Positions 53,012 through 62,537 of a DNA stretch of 64,000 bases are shown here, in pieces; position 1 is the stretch's first letter; every line of letters starts with the position of its first letter. Under the pieces are notes generated by a model. It was not told the origin of the DNA. It did not search any database and saw only the letters and a list, made by a program, of their open reading frames with translations. Position numbers and translations under genes: made by a program. Origin of the DNA: JBBBNV01 sp037137075 (GTDB lineage Bacteria > Bacillota > Bacilli > Paenibacillales > NBRC-103111); the NCBI RefSeq assembly GCF_037137075.1, contig NZ_JBBBNV010000003.1, forward strand, positions 160,465-224,464. The letters are read 5' to 3'.

Positions 53012-53896
53012 TTATCCTTTCAAGCCGCTGGTGCTGATGCCTTCAACAATGTATTTTTGGAAAATCAGGAAGACGAGGATAACCGGAACCAGAGACAATG
53101 TCGCCATGGCGAACATGCCGCCCCAGTTCGAGATGCTTTCTCCGTCAAGGAACATCTTGAGCGCAAGCGAAACCGGATACATTTGAGCTTTATTCAGATA
53201 CAGCACCGCATTGAAGAAGTCCTCCCACCGCCAGTAGAACGAGAAAATCGTAGCCGTGACGAGCGCCGGAACAATCAGCGGCAAAATAATGCGGAAGAAA
53301 ATGCCGTATTTCGAGCAGCCGTCCATTTTGGCCGCTTCATCCAGCTCATGCGGAATCGTACGGATAAATTGCATAATCAGGAAAATGAAAAACGGAACAC
53401 CAAAGAAAAACGGCACAATCAGCGGTTTGAAGGAAGACAGCCACTGCAGCTTGGCAAACATAATGTACTGCGGAATAATCGTCACGTCATGCGGCAGCAT
53501 CAGCGTCATCATGACACAGCCGAACCAGAAAGCACTGCCGAAAAACTTAATGCGCGCAAATCCGTAAGCGACCAAAGCCGACGACAGAACCGAACCGATG
53601 GTAGCAAAAATAACGATAATAAACGAGTTTTTGTAGTAGGTGGCGAATGAAATACCGCCGATTCCTTTCCAGCCCGAAACATAGTTGTTCCATTCCAGCT
53701 TGCTTGGAATTAAAGTATACGCCTGTGTGAATATTTCACTGTTGGGCTTCAGCGAGCTGGCCGCCATCCACAAAATCGGATAAATCATCAGCAAGGACAA
53801 CAAACCGACGATAATATGATAAAGGTAAGGTCTCCACGCTCTGCTGCCTCGTGTGCGGGTCACTTTGCCGACCGCTTGATTCGTCACTGTAGACAT
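53012..53896 (-). CDS. Sugar ABC transporter permease (MalG/UgpE type)
   Basis: A 294-residue six-span permease. EAA loop DEAAKMDGCSKYGIFFRIIL near 190-210. ATG 53896 is chosen; a TTG two codons earlier is less likely. It overlaps nothing and follows the partner permease by six bases. Confidence 0.94.
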   Translation of the reverse strand: MSTVTNQAVGKVTRTRGSRAWRPYLYHIIVGLLSLLMIYPILWMAASSLKPNSEIFTQAYTLIPSKLEWNNYVSGWKGIGGISFATYYKNSFIIVIFATIGSVLSSALVAYGFARIKFFGSAFWFGCVMMTLMLPHDVTIIPQYIMFAKLQWLSSFKPLIVPFFFGVPFFIFLIMQFIRTIPHELDEAAKMDGCSKYGIFFRIILPLIVPALVTATIFSFYWRWEDFFNAVLYLNKAQMYPVSLALKMFLDGESISNWGGMFAMATLSLVPVILVFLIFQKYIVEGISTSGLKG

Positions 53897-53902
53897 ATGC
53901 AA

Positions 53903-54799
53903 TCACTCTCCTTTGGACTCGTAGTGAACCCAGTATTTCGACGATTTGAAAATAACGAGTGTAATGACGGCAATAATAATGAGCATCGCCCAAGCCATTG
54001 CAGAGGCGTATCCCATCTCGAAGAATACGAATGCACGGCGGAACAGGTACAGCGAGTAGAGCAGCGTATTGCCAAGCGGCGAGCCTTCCCCGTTGGAAAT
54101 AATATAAGCCGGGGTAAAGGTCATAAATGCCGAAATCGTTTGCATAATCAGGTTAAACAAAATGATAGGGCTCAGCAGAGGCAGCGTGATTTGGAAAAAC
54201 TTGCGGATGCCTCCGGCGCCATCCACCGCCGCGGCTTCATAGTACGATGCCGGAATGTTCTTGAGACCCGCCAGAAAAATGAGCATGGATGAGCCGAACT
54301 GCCACACCGATAACAAAATCAGCGTCCACAATGCTGTAGCCGGGTGCCCGATCCATGAAACGTCCGTATGAATGCCGATAACGCCCAGGAACGAGTTAAC
54401 CAATCCTTTTTCTCCGAAAATTTGCTTCCACATAATCGACACGGCTACGCTGCCGCCAATCAGGGACGGGAGGTAAAAGGCTGCGCGGTACAAGCCGATC
54501 CCGGACATCGCTTTATTCAGGATCATCGCTACAAACAGCGCAAAGGCCAAACGAAGCGGCACGCTGGCAAAGACATAGGTCAACGTGACCTTGAGCGACT
54601 TCCAATACATTTCATCGTCCATGAGCATCTTCTGGTAGTTGTCCGTTCCGATCCACGTCGCGGAAGACAGCAAATCATACTGTGTAAAAGAAAGATATAA
54701 TGAGGAAAGGATCGGATACAGCGTAAAAATCAAAAAACCGAGAACAAACGGCGAGATAAATACGTATCCGACCACATGATTATTCTCTCTTAATCTCAT
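53903..54799 (-). CDS. Sugar ABC transporter permease (MalF/UgpA type)
   Basis: A 298-residue six-span permease with EAA loop YEAAAVDGAGGIRKFFQITL near 203-222. ATG 54799 has TAGGAG ten bases upstream. It is the first gene of the transport operon, directly downstream of the YesM/YesN-type pair that probably controls it. Confidence 0.94.
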   Translation of the reverse strand: MRLRENNHVVGYVFISPFVLGFLIFTLYPILSSLYLSFTQYDLLSSATWIGTDNYQKMLMDDEMYWKSLKVTLTYVFASVPLRLAFALFVAMILNKAMSGIGLYRAAFYLPSLIGGSVAVSIMWKQIFGEKGLVNSFLGVIGIHTDVSWIGHPATALWTLILLSVWQFGSSMLIFLAGLKNIPASYYEAAAVDGAGGIRKFFQITLPLLSPIILFNLIMQTISAFMTFTPAYIISNGEGSPLGNTLLYSLYLFRRAFVFFEMGYASAMAWAMLIIIAVITLVIFKSSKYWVHYESKGE

Positions 54800-55230
54800 A
54801 GTGTCCAACTCCTAATCTGGATTGTCTGGCTATCCTATCTCTTGTCTTTATTATAAAAACACCGGCGGCAGGAATGAATTTAAAAAACCGAGAGAAATGT
54901 TCAAAAAACAGGGGAATCCATTCATGAGGCTATTCCGCCATACACCCGCTTCTGCTGCCTAACAGCCCGATTAGTTTCAGTCAATGGTATCCGTTCTATA
55001 CGTTCCCTCAACAATTCCTCCTTTCTCAGACGCGCCTCCAGCGCGATCGAATCCCAAGCGTGCGTGGCGGCACTCGCGGCGGCGGGTCGAACCCCACGCC
55101 GCATTCGCATTCGCCTTTTCCATGAACTTTCGGTAGGCGGGCACTTGCTTACAGACTTGGACGCCAGGGTTCTCCAAGACCAGGCTTCTCCAAGCGGCGC
55201 CATGCCTTGTCTCCGGCCCTCATGACCTAC

Positions 55231-55256
55231 AAAAAAGAGGCCGACTCATGTCAGCC
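55231..55256 (-). terminator. Terminator of the YesM/YesN-type operon
   Basis: A 7-bp stem with one G-T pair (55239-55245 with 55250-55256) and a 4-base loop is followed on the minus strand by TCTTTTTT. Repeat copy B lies between it and the gene. Confidence 0.75.
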
Positions 55257-55295
55257 CCCGCCTAATATCTTATTCAGTCCTTATTCAACCTGATT

Positions 55296-55372
55296 ACCAT
55301 GTGGTCGACCGACCGCCGTCATGCAGCGAAACACCGCGCGCTGGGAGCTGCGCGCGGTGCGGAACGCCATCG
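55296..55372 (-). repeat. Dispersed palindromic repeat, copy B
   Basis: In the opposite orientation to copy A, the core from TTCCGCACCGCGCGCAGCTC to GGTCGACCACATG is almost identical (two or three substitutions over about 65 bases). The 10-bp hairpin is intact. Confidence 0.85.
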
Positions 55373-55451
55373 AAGCTTTAGCTCTGCCGGCTGCCCTGAA
55401 GGTCTTGCTCTGTCCACCAGCAAGCCGCCCGCTCCCTTATTCCCTCCCTGC

Positions 55452-57005
55452 TTATGGATTCCGTTTGTATTCAGTTGGCGTCAGGCCGGTATACTTCTTA
55501 AACACCTGACTGAAATACTGCGGATTTTCACCGAAGCCCAGCTTGTCCGCCAGCTCGAATATTTTTACATCGTCTGACGCCTCAATAAGCTCAATGGCCT
55601 TGTTAATCCGAATTTTCATCACATAATTGGAGAAACGCTCGCCCGTTTCCTTTTTAAACAGCTTGCCTACATAATCCGGATTCATGAACAAAATCGTCTG
55701 GGCAATCCAGTGAATGGACAAATCCGGGTTCCCCATATGCTCGTTTATCGTCTCTATAACCTTTTGAATAATGGCTGAGTGCTTGTTTTTATTTTTCTCA
55801 TAGTGATACAGTGTAATTTCCTCGGCAACCTGCCGGAAAAAAGCCTCAATCGTCTGCAGCGTATGCATTTCCGCCAGCACAGGCAGCTTCTGCATGAACT
55901 CTTCCATCCGGTCGGCTTCGCCAAGCCGAATCATCGCCATGTACATCTGAATCACATACGATTTCGTCATCGGAATGCTGAGCCGGAGCCCGTTCAAGCT
56001 GTTGAAAATATGCTCGATTTCCCCGCTCGCTTCATCCCACTGCCCGGTCTTGACCGCCATATACAGCTGCTCGCTGTCAAAGCTGAAATCCTCGTCCTTC
56101 ACAGCATCGGGCATCCACACATCCTGCTTTGTAATCAGGCTGCCCTCACCGAGGTAAAAACGGTAATTGATGCATTCAAGCGTTTCCCGATACAGCTTGC
56201 GGGCCCCGGCAATGGTGTCCGGTTCACTAAGCGCAATCGTCGTGTCTTTCTTATAGTATTCCTTAAACGTTTTGCGGATTTCCACAATCCGTTCCTGGAG
56301 TGTAGAGGCTGTATCCTCCTCTTCTTCAATCAGAATCAGCACATGATCTCCAATGGTCGTGCTCAATATCGTTTTGCCCAGAATGTCCTCTGCAATATTC
56401 TTAATCGCAAACATGTGCTCGAACTCGAAATCGCCCTCCAATTGAAACAAAATAAGCCGGATTTTTTGAGCCTGAGAATTTAAATCGAATAACTGCCGGT
56501 AATACTCCCAATCCTTCGTTCCATACGTTTTATTGGTCACGAACTCCTTGAGAAACTGTTCCTTTACGTGCGGTAATATTTTTTGCAGGCCGTATTTCAT
56601 ATTTTGGATAAAATGCTCCCGGGTCTCCGATGTGCTAATCTCCTTGGCGCATTCCTTCAAAGCGTCCATAATGACATTCTCATTACAAGGCTTCAGCAAA
56701 TAATGCTTGACCCCGTACTGCATCGCCGTGCGGGCATACTCAAACTCGCTAAAGCCGGAGAGCAGAATAAACTGTGTGTTCGGATACAGCTTTTGGCTTT
56801 GTGCCACAAGCTCCAGCCCGTCCATGCCGGGCATTTTGATATCACTGATAACAATATCCGGCAGATGCTCCGCCATGCGGTCCAGCGCTTCCAGGCCGTT
56901 GCGGGCCGTTGCGGCCAGCACGGTGCCGCACGCTTCCCAATCGACCACATTTGAGATCCCTTCCAAAATAATCCGTTCATCATCCACCAGCATCACCTTA
57001 TACAC
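55452..57005 (-). CDS. YesN-type response regulator with AraC output
   Basis: A 517-residue regulator. Receiver domain with acidic DDE at 7-9, phosphoacceptor Asp54 in VISDIKMPGMDG and Lys in HYLLKP. A middle region of about 270 residues precedes the C-terminal AraC double helix-turn-helix (LSIHWIAQTILFMNPDYVGK, then FELADKLGFGENPQYFSQVF). GTG 57005 is chosen because GAGGTG lies six bases upstream; it overlaps the kinase stop in GTATAA. It likely activates the transport-GH105 operon downstream. Confidence 0.93.
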   Translation of the reverse strand: MYKVMLVDDERIILEGISNVVDWEACGTVLAATARNGLEALDRMAEHLPDIVISDIKMPGMDGLELVAQSQKLYPNTQFILLSGFSEFEYARTAMQYGVKHYLLKPCNENVIMDALKECAKEISTSETREHFIQNMKYGLQKILPHVKEQFLKEFVTNKTYGTKDWEYYRQLFDLNSQAQKIRLILFQLEGDFEFEHMFAIKNIAEDILGKTILSTTIGDHVLILIEEEEDTASTLQERIVEIRKTFKEYYKKDTTIALSEPDTIAGARKLYRETLECINYRFYLGEGSLITKQDVWMPDAVKDEDFSFDSEQLYMAVKTGQWDEASGEIEHIFNSLNGLRLSIPMTKSYVIQMYMAMIRLGEADRMEEFMQKLPVLAEMHTLQTIEAFFRQVAEEITLYHYEKNKNKHSAIIQKVIETINEHMGNPDLSIHWIAQTILFMNPDYVGKLFKKETGERFSNYVMKIRINKAIELIEASDDVKIFELADKLGFGENPQYFSQVFKKYTGLTPTEYKRNP

Positions 57006-58770
57006 GTCTGCACCTCGTCTCATAAGGCAGCCGGATTTGGACAGTTGTCCCGCGGCCCGCCTCGCTTTTAATCTCCATGCCATACAAGTCGCCAAAGGCT
57101 ATTTTAATCCGGTCGTCAATGTTGCTCAGCCCGATCCCCTTACCCTTCGTAATTACTTCCCTGCGCCGCAGCTTGTCCAAATATTCGGGAGTCATTCCCG
57201 GACCGGTATCGGTAACATACAGCTTCAGCCCGTCTTCTTCAGCCGCGGCCCGGATAGTAATCGTACAAGGCTCCAGCATTTTTTCCACGCCGTAATGAAT
57301 CGCATTCTCCAGCAGCGGCTGCAGCGTCAGCTTCGGAATACAATAAGCTTGCAAATTCTCCGGAACCTCCATCCGGAAATCGAGCCGCTCTTCAAACCGG
57401 TAGCGCTGAATCGTAACATAATTTTTTACAATCTCCAGCTCCTGATCAATCGTAATCAGCGGTTCCTTCAAACTGATGGAATTACGCAGCAGGAAGCCCA
57501 GCGCTTCCACCATATTTGAAATTTGGGCTTGCCGGTTGACCTTGGCCATCCAGTTAATCGACTCCAGCGTATTATACAAGAAATGCGGATTAATTTGCGC
57601 CTGCAGCGCTTTAAACTCCGTTTCCTTTATCGTGAGCTGCTTGGCGTAATTTTCTGTAATGAGATCGTCGATTCGCTGCACCATCGTATGGAATGTGCGA
57701 TGAAGCAGCCCTACCTCGTCCATCGGGAGCGGATCAGGGAGCGGCTCCTCCAGCTTGAATTCTCCTTTTTGGACAAGCCTCATTTTGGAGATCAGCCGTT
57801 CAACCGGCTTTGTAATGCTGCGGGCAAACCACATGCCCAGCGCGATAACGAGGCCGAAAATAATAATAAACTCTATGAACACCAAATTTTTAGTCGCCGT
57901 AATCCGCTCGAAAATTCGGTCGAACGGGATAATATTCCAATACGCCCACCCGGTATAGGAAGATTGCACGCTCGCAACGAAAACCTTCTGCCCGTTCAAA
58001 TCGGTAATTCCGTAATCCCGCCCGAGATCGTCCGACAGCTCCGGCAAATTGGCGATCGTTTCCGTGCTGCGCGGGAACAAAATCTCCTGCCCGGCCGTGA
58101 CGACAAATTCACCTGTTTGCCGCTCGGAGCCGCTTGCGACATTATGCACTACCTTCTCCAAATCGATGCGGATAAACAACGTACCCAAATCGTCCAAGCT
58201 GAAATTCGTATCAAAAAAAGCCCGGACCCGTCTTGCGGCGACGAGGGAAGCATCATAATCGTTCGGATAGATCCAAGTCAGTTCGCCAGCCCGCTTTTTT
58301 GTGACCTCATCAATTTCAACCTTCCGATCGGGCGGGGTAACCAGAGCATTGCCGGCCGCGTATTCTCTTCCGTCATAATCTAAAAGCTGAATCGAGGTAA
58401 TGAAATTTTCCGTATTCGCATAAACGCTCATCCGGTCCGTGATATCCCTGGAAATTCGCAGCCGCTCATAATCGGACAGCTGCCCCGATTTCAGCGTCCT
58501 CAGCGCCTCCTGCAGCTGCATATCTGCGATCATGCTGAACGATAGCTTTTCCACCTTTTTAAGCTCATTCTCGATGCTGGTGGAGGACAAATTCAGAACC
58601 TGAGACGATTTCTCATAAATTTGCTCATCATAAATAGAAAACGCATATTGATGAACGCCTAACGTAAACACAAATGCGACAATCATAATGACCGATACGA
58701 GGAACGAAATTTTATGTTTAATACGCCAATTCGCATATAACGCCCTCAGCGATACCCTGAATCGTTTCAT
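56998..58770 (-). CDS. YesM-type sensor histidine kinase
   Basis: A 590-residue kinase. Spans near 21-43 and 300-320 flank a large extracellular sensor (cache-like). A HAMP linker is followed by the His_kinase box QINPHFLYNTLESINWMA near 395-412 and an HATPase domain (PLLENAIHYGV, DTGPGM, KGIGLSNIDDRI). It pairs with the overlapping YesN-type gene. Expected signal: an oligosaccharide or its binding protein. Confidence 0.93.
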   Translation of the reverse strand: MKRFRVSLRALYANWRIKHKISFLVSVIMIVAFVFTLGVHQYAFSIYDEQIYEKSSQVLNLSSTSIENELKKVEKLSFSMIADMQLQEALRTLKSGQLSDYERLRISRDITDRMSVYANTENFITSIQLLDYDGREYAAGNALVTPPDRKVEIDEVTKKRAGELTWIYPNDYDASLVAARRVRAFFDTNFSLDDLGTLFIRIDLEKVVHNVASGSERQTGEFVVTAGQEILFPRSTETIANLPELSDDLGRDYGITDLNGQKVFVASVQSSYTGWAYWNIIPFDRIFERITATKNLVFIEFIIIFGLVIALGMWFARSITKPVERLISKMRLVQKGEFKLEEPLPDPLPMDEVGLLHRTFHTMVQRIDDLITENYAKQLTIKETEFKALQAQINPHFLYNTLESINWMAKVNRQAQISNMVEALGFLLRNSISLKEPLITIDQELEIVKNYVTIQRYRFEERLDFRMEVPENLQAYCIPKLTLQPLLENAIHYGVEKMLEPCTITIRAAAEEDGLKLYVTDTGPGMTPEYLDKLRRREVITKGKGIGLSNIDDRIKIAFGDLYGMEIKSEAGRGTTVQIRLPYETRCRRV

Positions 58771-58812
58771 GCTCAGTTCTCATTCCTCTCCGCCTTCGCT
58801 GCCGATTCCTGC

Positions 58813-58862
58813 ATGAATCGATTGATCCTGAACGAACCGATTGATCCTGCACGAATCGATTT
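58813..58862. repeat. Short 19-bp tandem repeat
   Basis: GAATCGATTGATCCTGAAC is followed by a nearly identical copy and a partial third. It lies just upstream of the kinase gene start (minus strand), so it may affect its promoter. Confidence 0.6.
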
Positions 58863-59034
58863 CATTGTAACCCGATCAGCCTGCAAACTCCAACTTTGTT
58901 TCAACTGTGCTATGCGGCTTGCTGCATAATGGCGCTCGGCTGCCAGCGCCAGCCCGTTCTGCCTTTCGGCTAATACGTTCCCGTAGTACTAAAACCACCG
59001 ACAGTATTCGCTTACTGCTGGTTGCAATAAAAAC

Positions 59035-59105
59035 AGTCCATCGCTTTATCGCTGCATCCCCCATTTGAAAGCATGGATTTTCACACAAAAAGAGTACCGC
59101 AGCCT
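59035..59105. repeat. Segment related to the region upstream of the second copA
   Basis: GAAAGCATGGATTTTCACAC and flanking bases resemble 61598-61664 on the other side of the second copper ATPase gene, in the same orientation, with scattered mismatches and small gaps. Confidence 0.4.
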
Positions 59106-59164
59106 TCGCAGGCGCAATACTCCTGTACAAAATATAGACTGTCGGATCATTTACTTCCTTACCT

Positions 59165-59223
59165 TGCGCAGCTCCCAGCACGCGGTGTTTCACTGCATGA
59201 CGGAGGTCGGTCGACCACAGGCG
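59165..59223 (+). repeat. Dispersed palindromic repeat, copy C
   Basis: TGCGCAGCTCCCAGCACGCG, then GTGTTTCACTGCATGACGG and GGTCGGTCGACCACAGG. Compared with copies A and B the left hairpin arm is shortened. It lies 35 bases past the stop of the second copA. Confidence 0.75.
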
Positions 59224-59257
59224 TTATTGTCCTGACCCTTGAACACGCTGCAGCTGC

Positions 59258-61483
59258 TTATGAGCTTTGCATCTTCTGCAAACGCAGCGCGTTTAATACA
59301 ACGGATACTGAGCTTAGCGCCATAGCCGCTCCGGCAACCCATGGAGCAAGCAGGCCGGCCGCCGCAATCGGAATTCCCAACACATTATAGCCCAGCGCCC
59401 AAAACAGATTTTGTCTAATGTTCTCCATCGTCTTGCGGCTAATGTATATCGCCTCAGCCACACTTTCCAAATCTCCGCGCATCAAAGTGACATCGGCCAC
59501 CTCCATCGCCGCATCAGTTCCGGTTCCCATCGCCATCCCGATATCGGCCGCCGCCAATGCCGGAGTGTCGTTAATACCGTCACCAACCATGGCGACCTTC
59601 TTGCCCTGCGCCTGCAGTTTTTTTACAATATCAACCTTGTCCTCCGGCAGCTGCTCGGCGACTACTTTACTGATTCCGGCCTGAGCGGCAATGGAGGCGG
59701 CTGTCCGCTTATTGTCCCCCGTTACCATAATGGCTTCGATTCCAGCTTGTTTAAGCCGGGCAATGGCTGCCGATGAGGTAACCTTAATCCTGTCAGCGAC
59801 AGCGGCCAGTCCCGCACAGCGGCCATTTATAGCCACCAGGATGACCGTCTTGCCCTCTATTTCCAGCTTCTCTACGAAGCTTTGAACATAGTCCGCCTTA
59901 ATATCGTATTTCTCCAGAAGCCTGCTCGTCCCTGCAACCACAACACGTCCGCGGATAACTGCACGTACCCCAAAACCGGGCAGCACCTCAAACTCATCCG
60001 GCTGTTCTCCATAAATCCCTTGCGCTGCAAGACCTGCAACCACCGACTGAGCCAATGGGTGCTCCGAGCATCGCTCTGTACTGGCCAGTAACCGCAAAAA
60101 AACCGTCTTATCCATATTAATAGCAAAAGCATCGGTTAATTCGGGCTTCCCTTTTGTAACCGTTCCGGTTTTGTCCAGCAGGAGCGTATCGATACGATGT
60201 GTCGCTTCCAAAAATTCGCCGCCTTTAAACAAAATGCCTCGCTCCGCCGCGCGTCCGGACCCGGTCATAATCGCGGTGGGCGTTGCTAATCCCAAAGCGC
60301 ATGGACATGCAATAACGAGAACAGCAATAGCCTTCTCCAGCGCTCCGGACAAAAATCCAGGCTCCAGCCACAAATACCACACGAGGAAAGTTAATAAAGA
60401 CAGAATCGTCACCACAGGAACGAATAGACCGGATAGCGTGTCGGCAATACGTTGAATCGGGGCTTTGGAGCCCTGCGCTGCTTCTACCGTTTTCATAATT
60501 CGGGACAGCGCCGCTTCATGGCCAACATTCGTAGTCCGGATGAGCAAAGTGCCGGACAAATTCAGAGTCCCTCCGAAAACGGCATCTCCATAAGCTTTAT
60601 CAATCGGCAGGCTTTCACCGGTCAACATCGATTCATCCGTGCTGGACCGTCCCCTGATGATTTCCCCATCCACGGGGATGCGCTCCCCAGGCTTCACGAA
60701 TACAATATCGCCCGGCTTTACCTCCGAGATGGGGAGCATCACCTCACGATGCTGTTGAAGCACAACCGCTTGACGTGCCTGCAGCCCCATCAGTGCCTTT
60801 AAAGCCAACGTTGTTCTACTTTTGGCTCTTGCTTCAAACGCTTTTCCAAGCAATACCAAGGTAATAAGCAAAGAGCTTGTTTCAAAATACAAAAGCGGAG
60901 CATGGCGATCAGCTTCTTGAAGGAACCAGTTCATCGTATTCACCACGCTGTATAAGAAAGCCGAGGTCGTTCCCAATGAGACCAGAACATCCATGTTGGC
61001 GCTTCCGCTGCGCAGTGCCTTGAAGGCTCCCACATAAAACGGCCAGCCAATAATAAATTGAACCGGCGCCGCTAAGACCAGCTGCATCCAAGGCTTCAGA
61101 AACAGCATTGGAACCGGAATAAAGGCCATGAATGGAAAATGACCCGCCATAGCCCAAAGCAGCGGAAAAGACAGCAAAGCGGATATGACAATCCGCCAAA
61201 ATTGCCTTGTCCATTCCGATTGCCGATAACGTTCAGTTTCAGTCTGCTCAGGCTCTAAAATTGCGGAGTATCCAAGCTGCACGATTTTTTGTTGAAATGC
61301 ATGGACCTGTATTTCCTGAGGATTGTATGCCACACGAGCCGTCTCCAACGCTAAATTGACCGTCGCTTCCGTTACACCGGGCAGCCGGGACAATCCTTTT
61401 TCAATTCGAGTCGCGCAGGCCGCACAAGTCATTCCCTGGATGAACATTGTGCTGAGTCTCGTCGTCGTTCCCGAATGCTGCAT
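59258..61483 (-). CDS. Second copper-translocating P1B-type ATPase
   Basis: A 741-residue paralogue of CopA. HMA domain GMTCAAC at 17-23, TGES at 288-291, CPC at 393-395, DKTGT at 437-441, HP in SEHPLAQS, GDGINDTPAL, and the final YN and MALSS spans are all intact, so it should move Cu(I). It is similar to the first copA throughout. ATG 61483 has a long G-run about 12 bases upstream. Unlike the first copA it has no csoR or copZ neighbour and no TACCC-GGGTA palindrome upstream, so its control is different. Confidence 0.93.
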   Translation of the reverse strand: MQHSGTTTRLSTMFIQGMTCAACATRIEKGLSRLPGVTEATVNLALETARVAYNPQEIQVHAFQQKIVQLGYSAILEPEQTETERYRQSEWTRQFWRIVISALLSFPLLWAMAGHFPFMAFIPVPMLFLKPWMQLVLAAPVQFIIGWPFYVGAFKALRSGSANMDVLVSLGTTSAFLYSVVNTMNWFLQEADRHAPLLYFETSSLLITLVLLGKAFEARAKSRTTLALKALMGLQARQAVVLQQHREVMLPISEVKPGDIVFVKPGERIPVDGEIIRGRSSTDESMLTGESLPIDKAYGDAVFGGTLNLSGTLLIRTTNVGHEAALSRIMKTVEAAQGSKAPIQRIADTLSGLFVPVVTILSLLTFLVWYLWLEPGFLSGALEKAIAVLVIACPCALGLATPTAIMTGSGRAAERGILFKGGEFLEATHRIDTLLLDKTGTVTKGKPELTDAFAINMDKTVFLRLLASTERCSEHPLAQSVVAGLAAQGIYGEQPDEFEVLPGFGVRAVIRGRVVVAGTSRLLEKYDIKADYVQSFVEKLEIEGKTVILVAINGRCAGLAAVADRIKVTSSAAIARLKQAGIEAIMVTGDNKRTAASIAAQAGISKVVAEQLPEDKVDIVKKLQAQGKKVAMVGDGINDTPALAAADIGMAMGTGTDAAMEVADVTLMRGDLESVAEAIYISRKTMENIRQNLFWALGYNVLGIPIAAAGLLAPWVAGAAMALSSVSVVLNALRLQKMQSS

Positions 61484-61922
61484 GCAATTCCACGCCCCCC
61501 CTTCATTACTAAGCCTAGCCTTTTGAAAAGCATACCAATGCACAATTGTGACCGTATATTAAAAACGTTCCGTATCATCGTCCGCATTCCATAAACCAGT
61601 CATGGCTTCATCTCCGCCTCCCCGGTATGAAAGCATGGACTTTACCAGAAAAGATAGCCACATCCACACATTCAAGACACTCTTATATAGCCAATCCCCT
61701 TGTCTAATATGTACGATCAATTTCAAGGGATAGAACTGCTCTGTTAAGATTTCGTATACGTTCGTTTATCAAAGAGGGAGTTTGTGTGAAAGAGGCCGCT
61801 TTCATACTGGGGATGCACTAGAAAGTCATGACGGCACTAGAAGCTACTCGAACAGCATGAAGGTGAAATCCCATGAAGATCCTTGTAGGCATAATAATGA
61901 ATCAACCTTATAGACAATAAAA
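61484..61922. other. Region upstream of the second copper ATPase gene
   Basis: About 440 bases with no gene I can support. I looked for CsoR-type and Fur-type palindromes and saw none. Short frames here look like chance. Confidence 0.4.
61598..61664. repeat. Segment related to the region downstream of the second copA
   Basis: GAAAGCATGGACTTTACCAG and flanks resemble 59035-59105. Together the two frame the second copper ATPase gene. Confidence 0.4.
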
Positions 61923-61960
61923 AAACAAGACGCAACTAGTAATCTAGTTGCGTCTTGTTT
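61923..61960 (-). terminator. Terminator of the rRNA-tRNA operon
   Basis: A perfect 17-bp stem (61923-61939 with 61944-61960), loop TAAT. On the minus strand it follows tRNA-Leu(CAA) and ends in a run of Ts. Confidence 0.95.
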
Positions 61961-61966
61961 TTTTGA

Positions 61967-62049
<83 letters not shown>

Positions 62050-62091
62050 AAATATTAAAAAGTAATTCGCTTTCAATCTTAAAAATAAAAA

Positions 62092-62168
62092 TGGCGTGCC
62101 CTAAGAGATTCGAACTCCTGACCTTTTGATTCGTAGTCAAACGCTCTATCCGGCTGAGCTAAGGGCAC
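62092..62168 (-). tRNA. tRNA-Arg (anticodon ACG)
   Basis: Acceptor GTGCCCT/AGGGCAC, anticodon loop CTACGAA, CCA encoded. The A34 would be edited to inosine. This gene is the insertion relative to the B. subtilis trnD order. Confidence 0.95.
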
Positions 62169-62181
62169 ATCCAAAAACAAC

Positions 62182-62270
62182 TGGTGCCGAGAACCGGACT
62201 TGAACCGGTACGATAGTCACCTATCGCAGGATTTTAAGTCCTGTGCGTCTGCCAATTCCGCCATCCCGGC
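62182..62270 (-). tRNA. tRNA-Leu (anticodon TAA)
   Basis: Class II tRNA with long variable arm, anticodon loop CTTAAAA, CCA encoded. Confidence 0.95.
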
Positions 62271-62285
62271 TTGGTAAAATAATTG

Positions 62286-62359
62286 TGGAGGCGCCACCCA
62301 GACTCGAACTGGGGGTAAAGCTTTTGCAGAGCTCTGCCTTACCACTTGGCTATGGCGCC
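62286..62359 (-). tRNA. tRNA-Cys (anticodon GCA)
   Basis: Acceptor GGCGCCA/TGGCGCC, discriminator T (U73, the Cys identity base), anticodon loop CTGCAAA, CCA encoded. Confidence 0.95.
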
Positions 62360-62369
62360 ATCAAAATCA

Positions 62370-62444
62370 TGGAGCGGACGACGAGATTCGAACTCGCGAC
62401 CCTCGCCTTGGCAAGGCGATGCTCTACCACTGAGCCACGTCCGC
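62370..62444 (-). tRNA. tRNA-Gly (anticodon GCC)
   Basis: Acceptor GCGGACG/CGTCCGC, anticodon loop TTGCCAA, CCA encoded. Confidence 0.95.
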
Positions 62445-62456
62445 ATAATTATAAAG

Positions 62457-62528
62457 CTGGGGATCTAGGATTCGAACCTAGGCATGACGGAGTCAAAGTC
62501 CGTTGCCTTACCGCTTGGCTAATCCCCA
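62457..62528 (-). tRNA. tRNA-Gln (anticodon TTG)
   Basis: Acceptor TGGGGAT/ATCCCCA, anticodon loop CTTTGAC. CCA is not encoded. Confidence 0.95.
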
Positions 62529-62537
62529 ATGGGAATA

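Larger units (their letters stand above)
54800..55451. other. Intergenic region between the transport operon and its two-component system
   Basis: About 650 bases. They hold the terminator at 55231-55256 and repeat copy B. A 93-residue frame on the minus strand (54922-55203) has a plausible helical end (LRKEELLRERIERIPLTETN) but an Arg/Ser-rich front and no family; it may be a decayed gene. The operon promoter should lie within 54800-54920, where I see no strong match. Confidence 0.4.

Noticed and set aside
58876..59193. A 105-codon minus-strand frame between the kinase and the second copper ATPase
   Set aside because: Its start lies within repeat copy C and the rest has no family or ribosome site.
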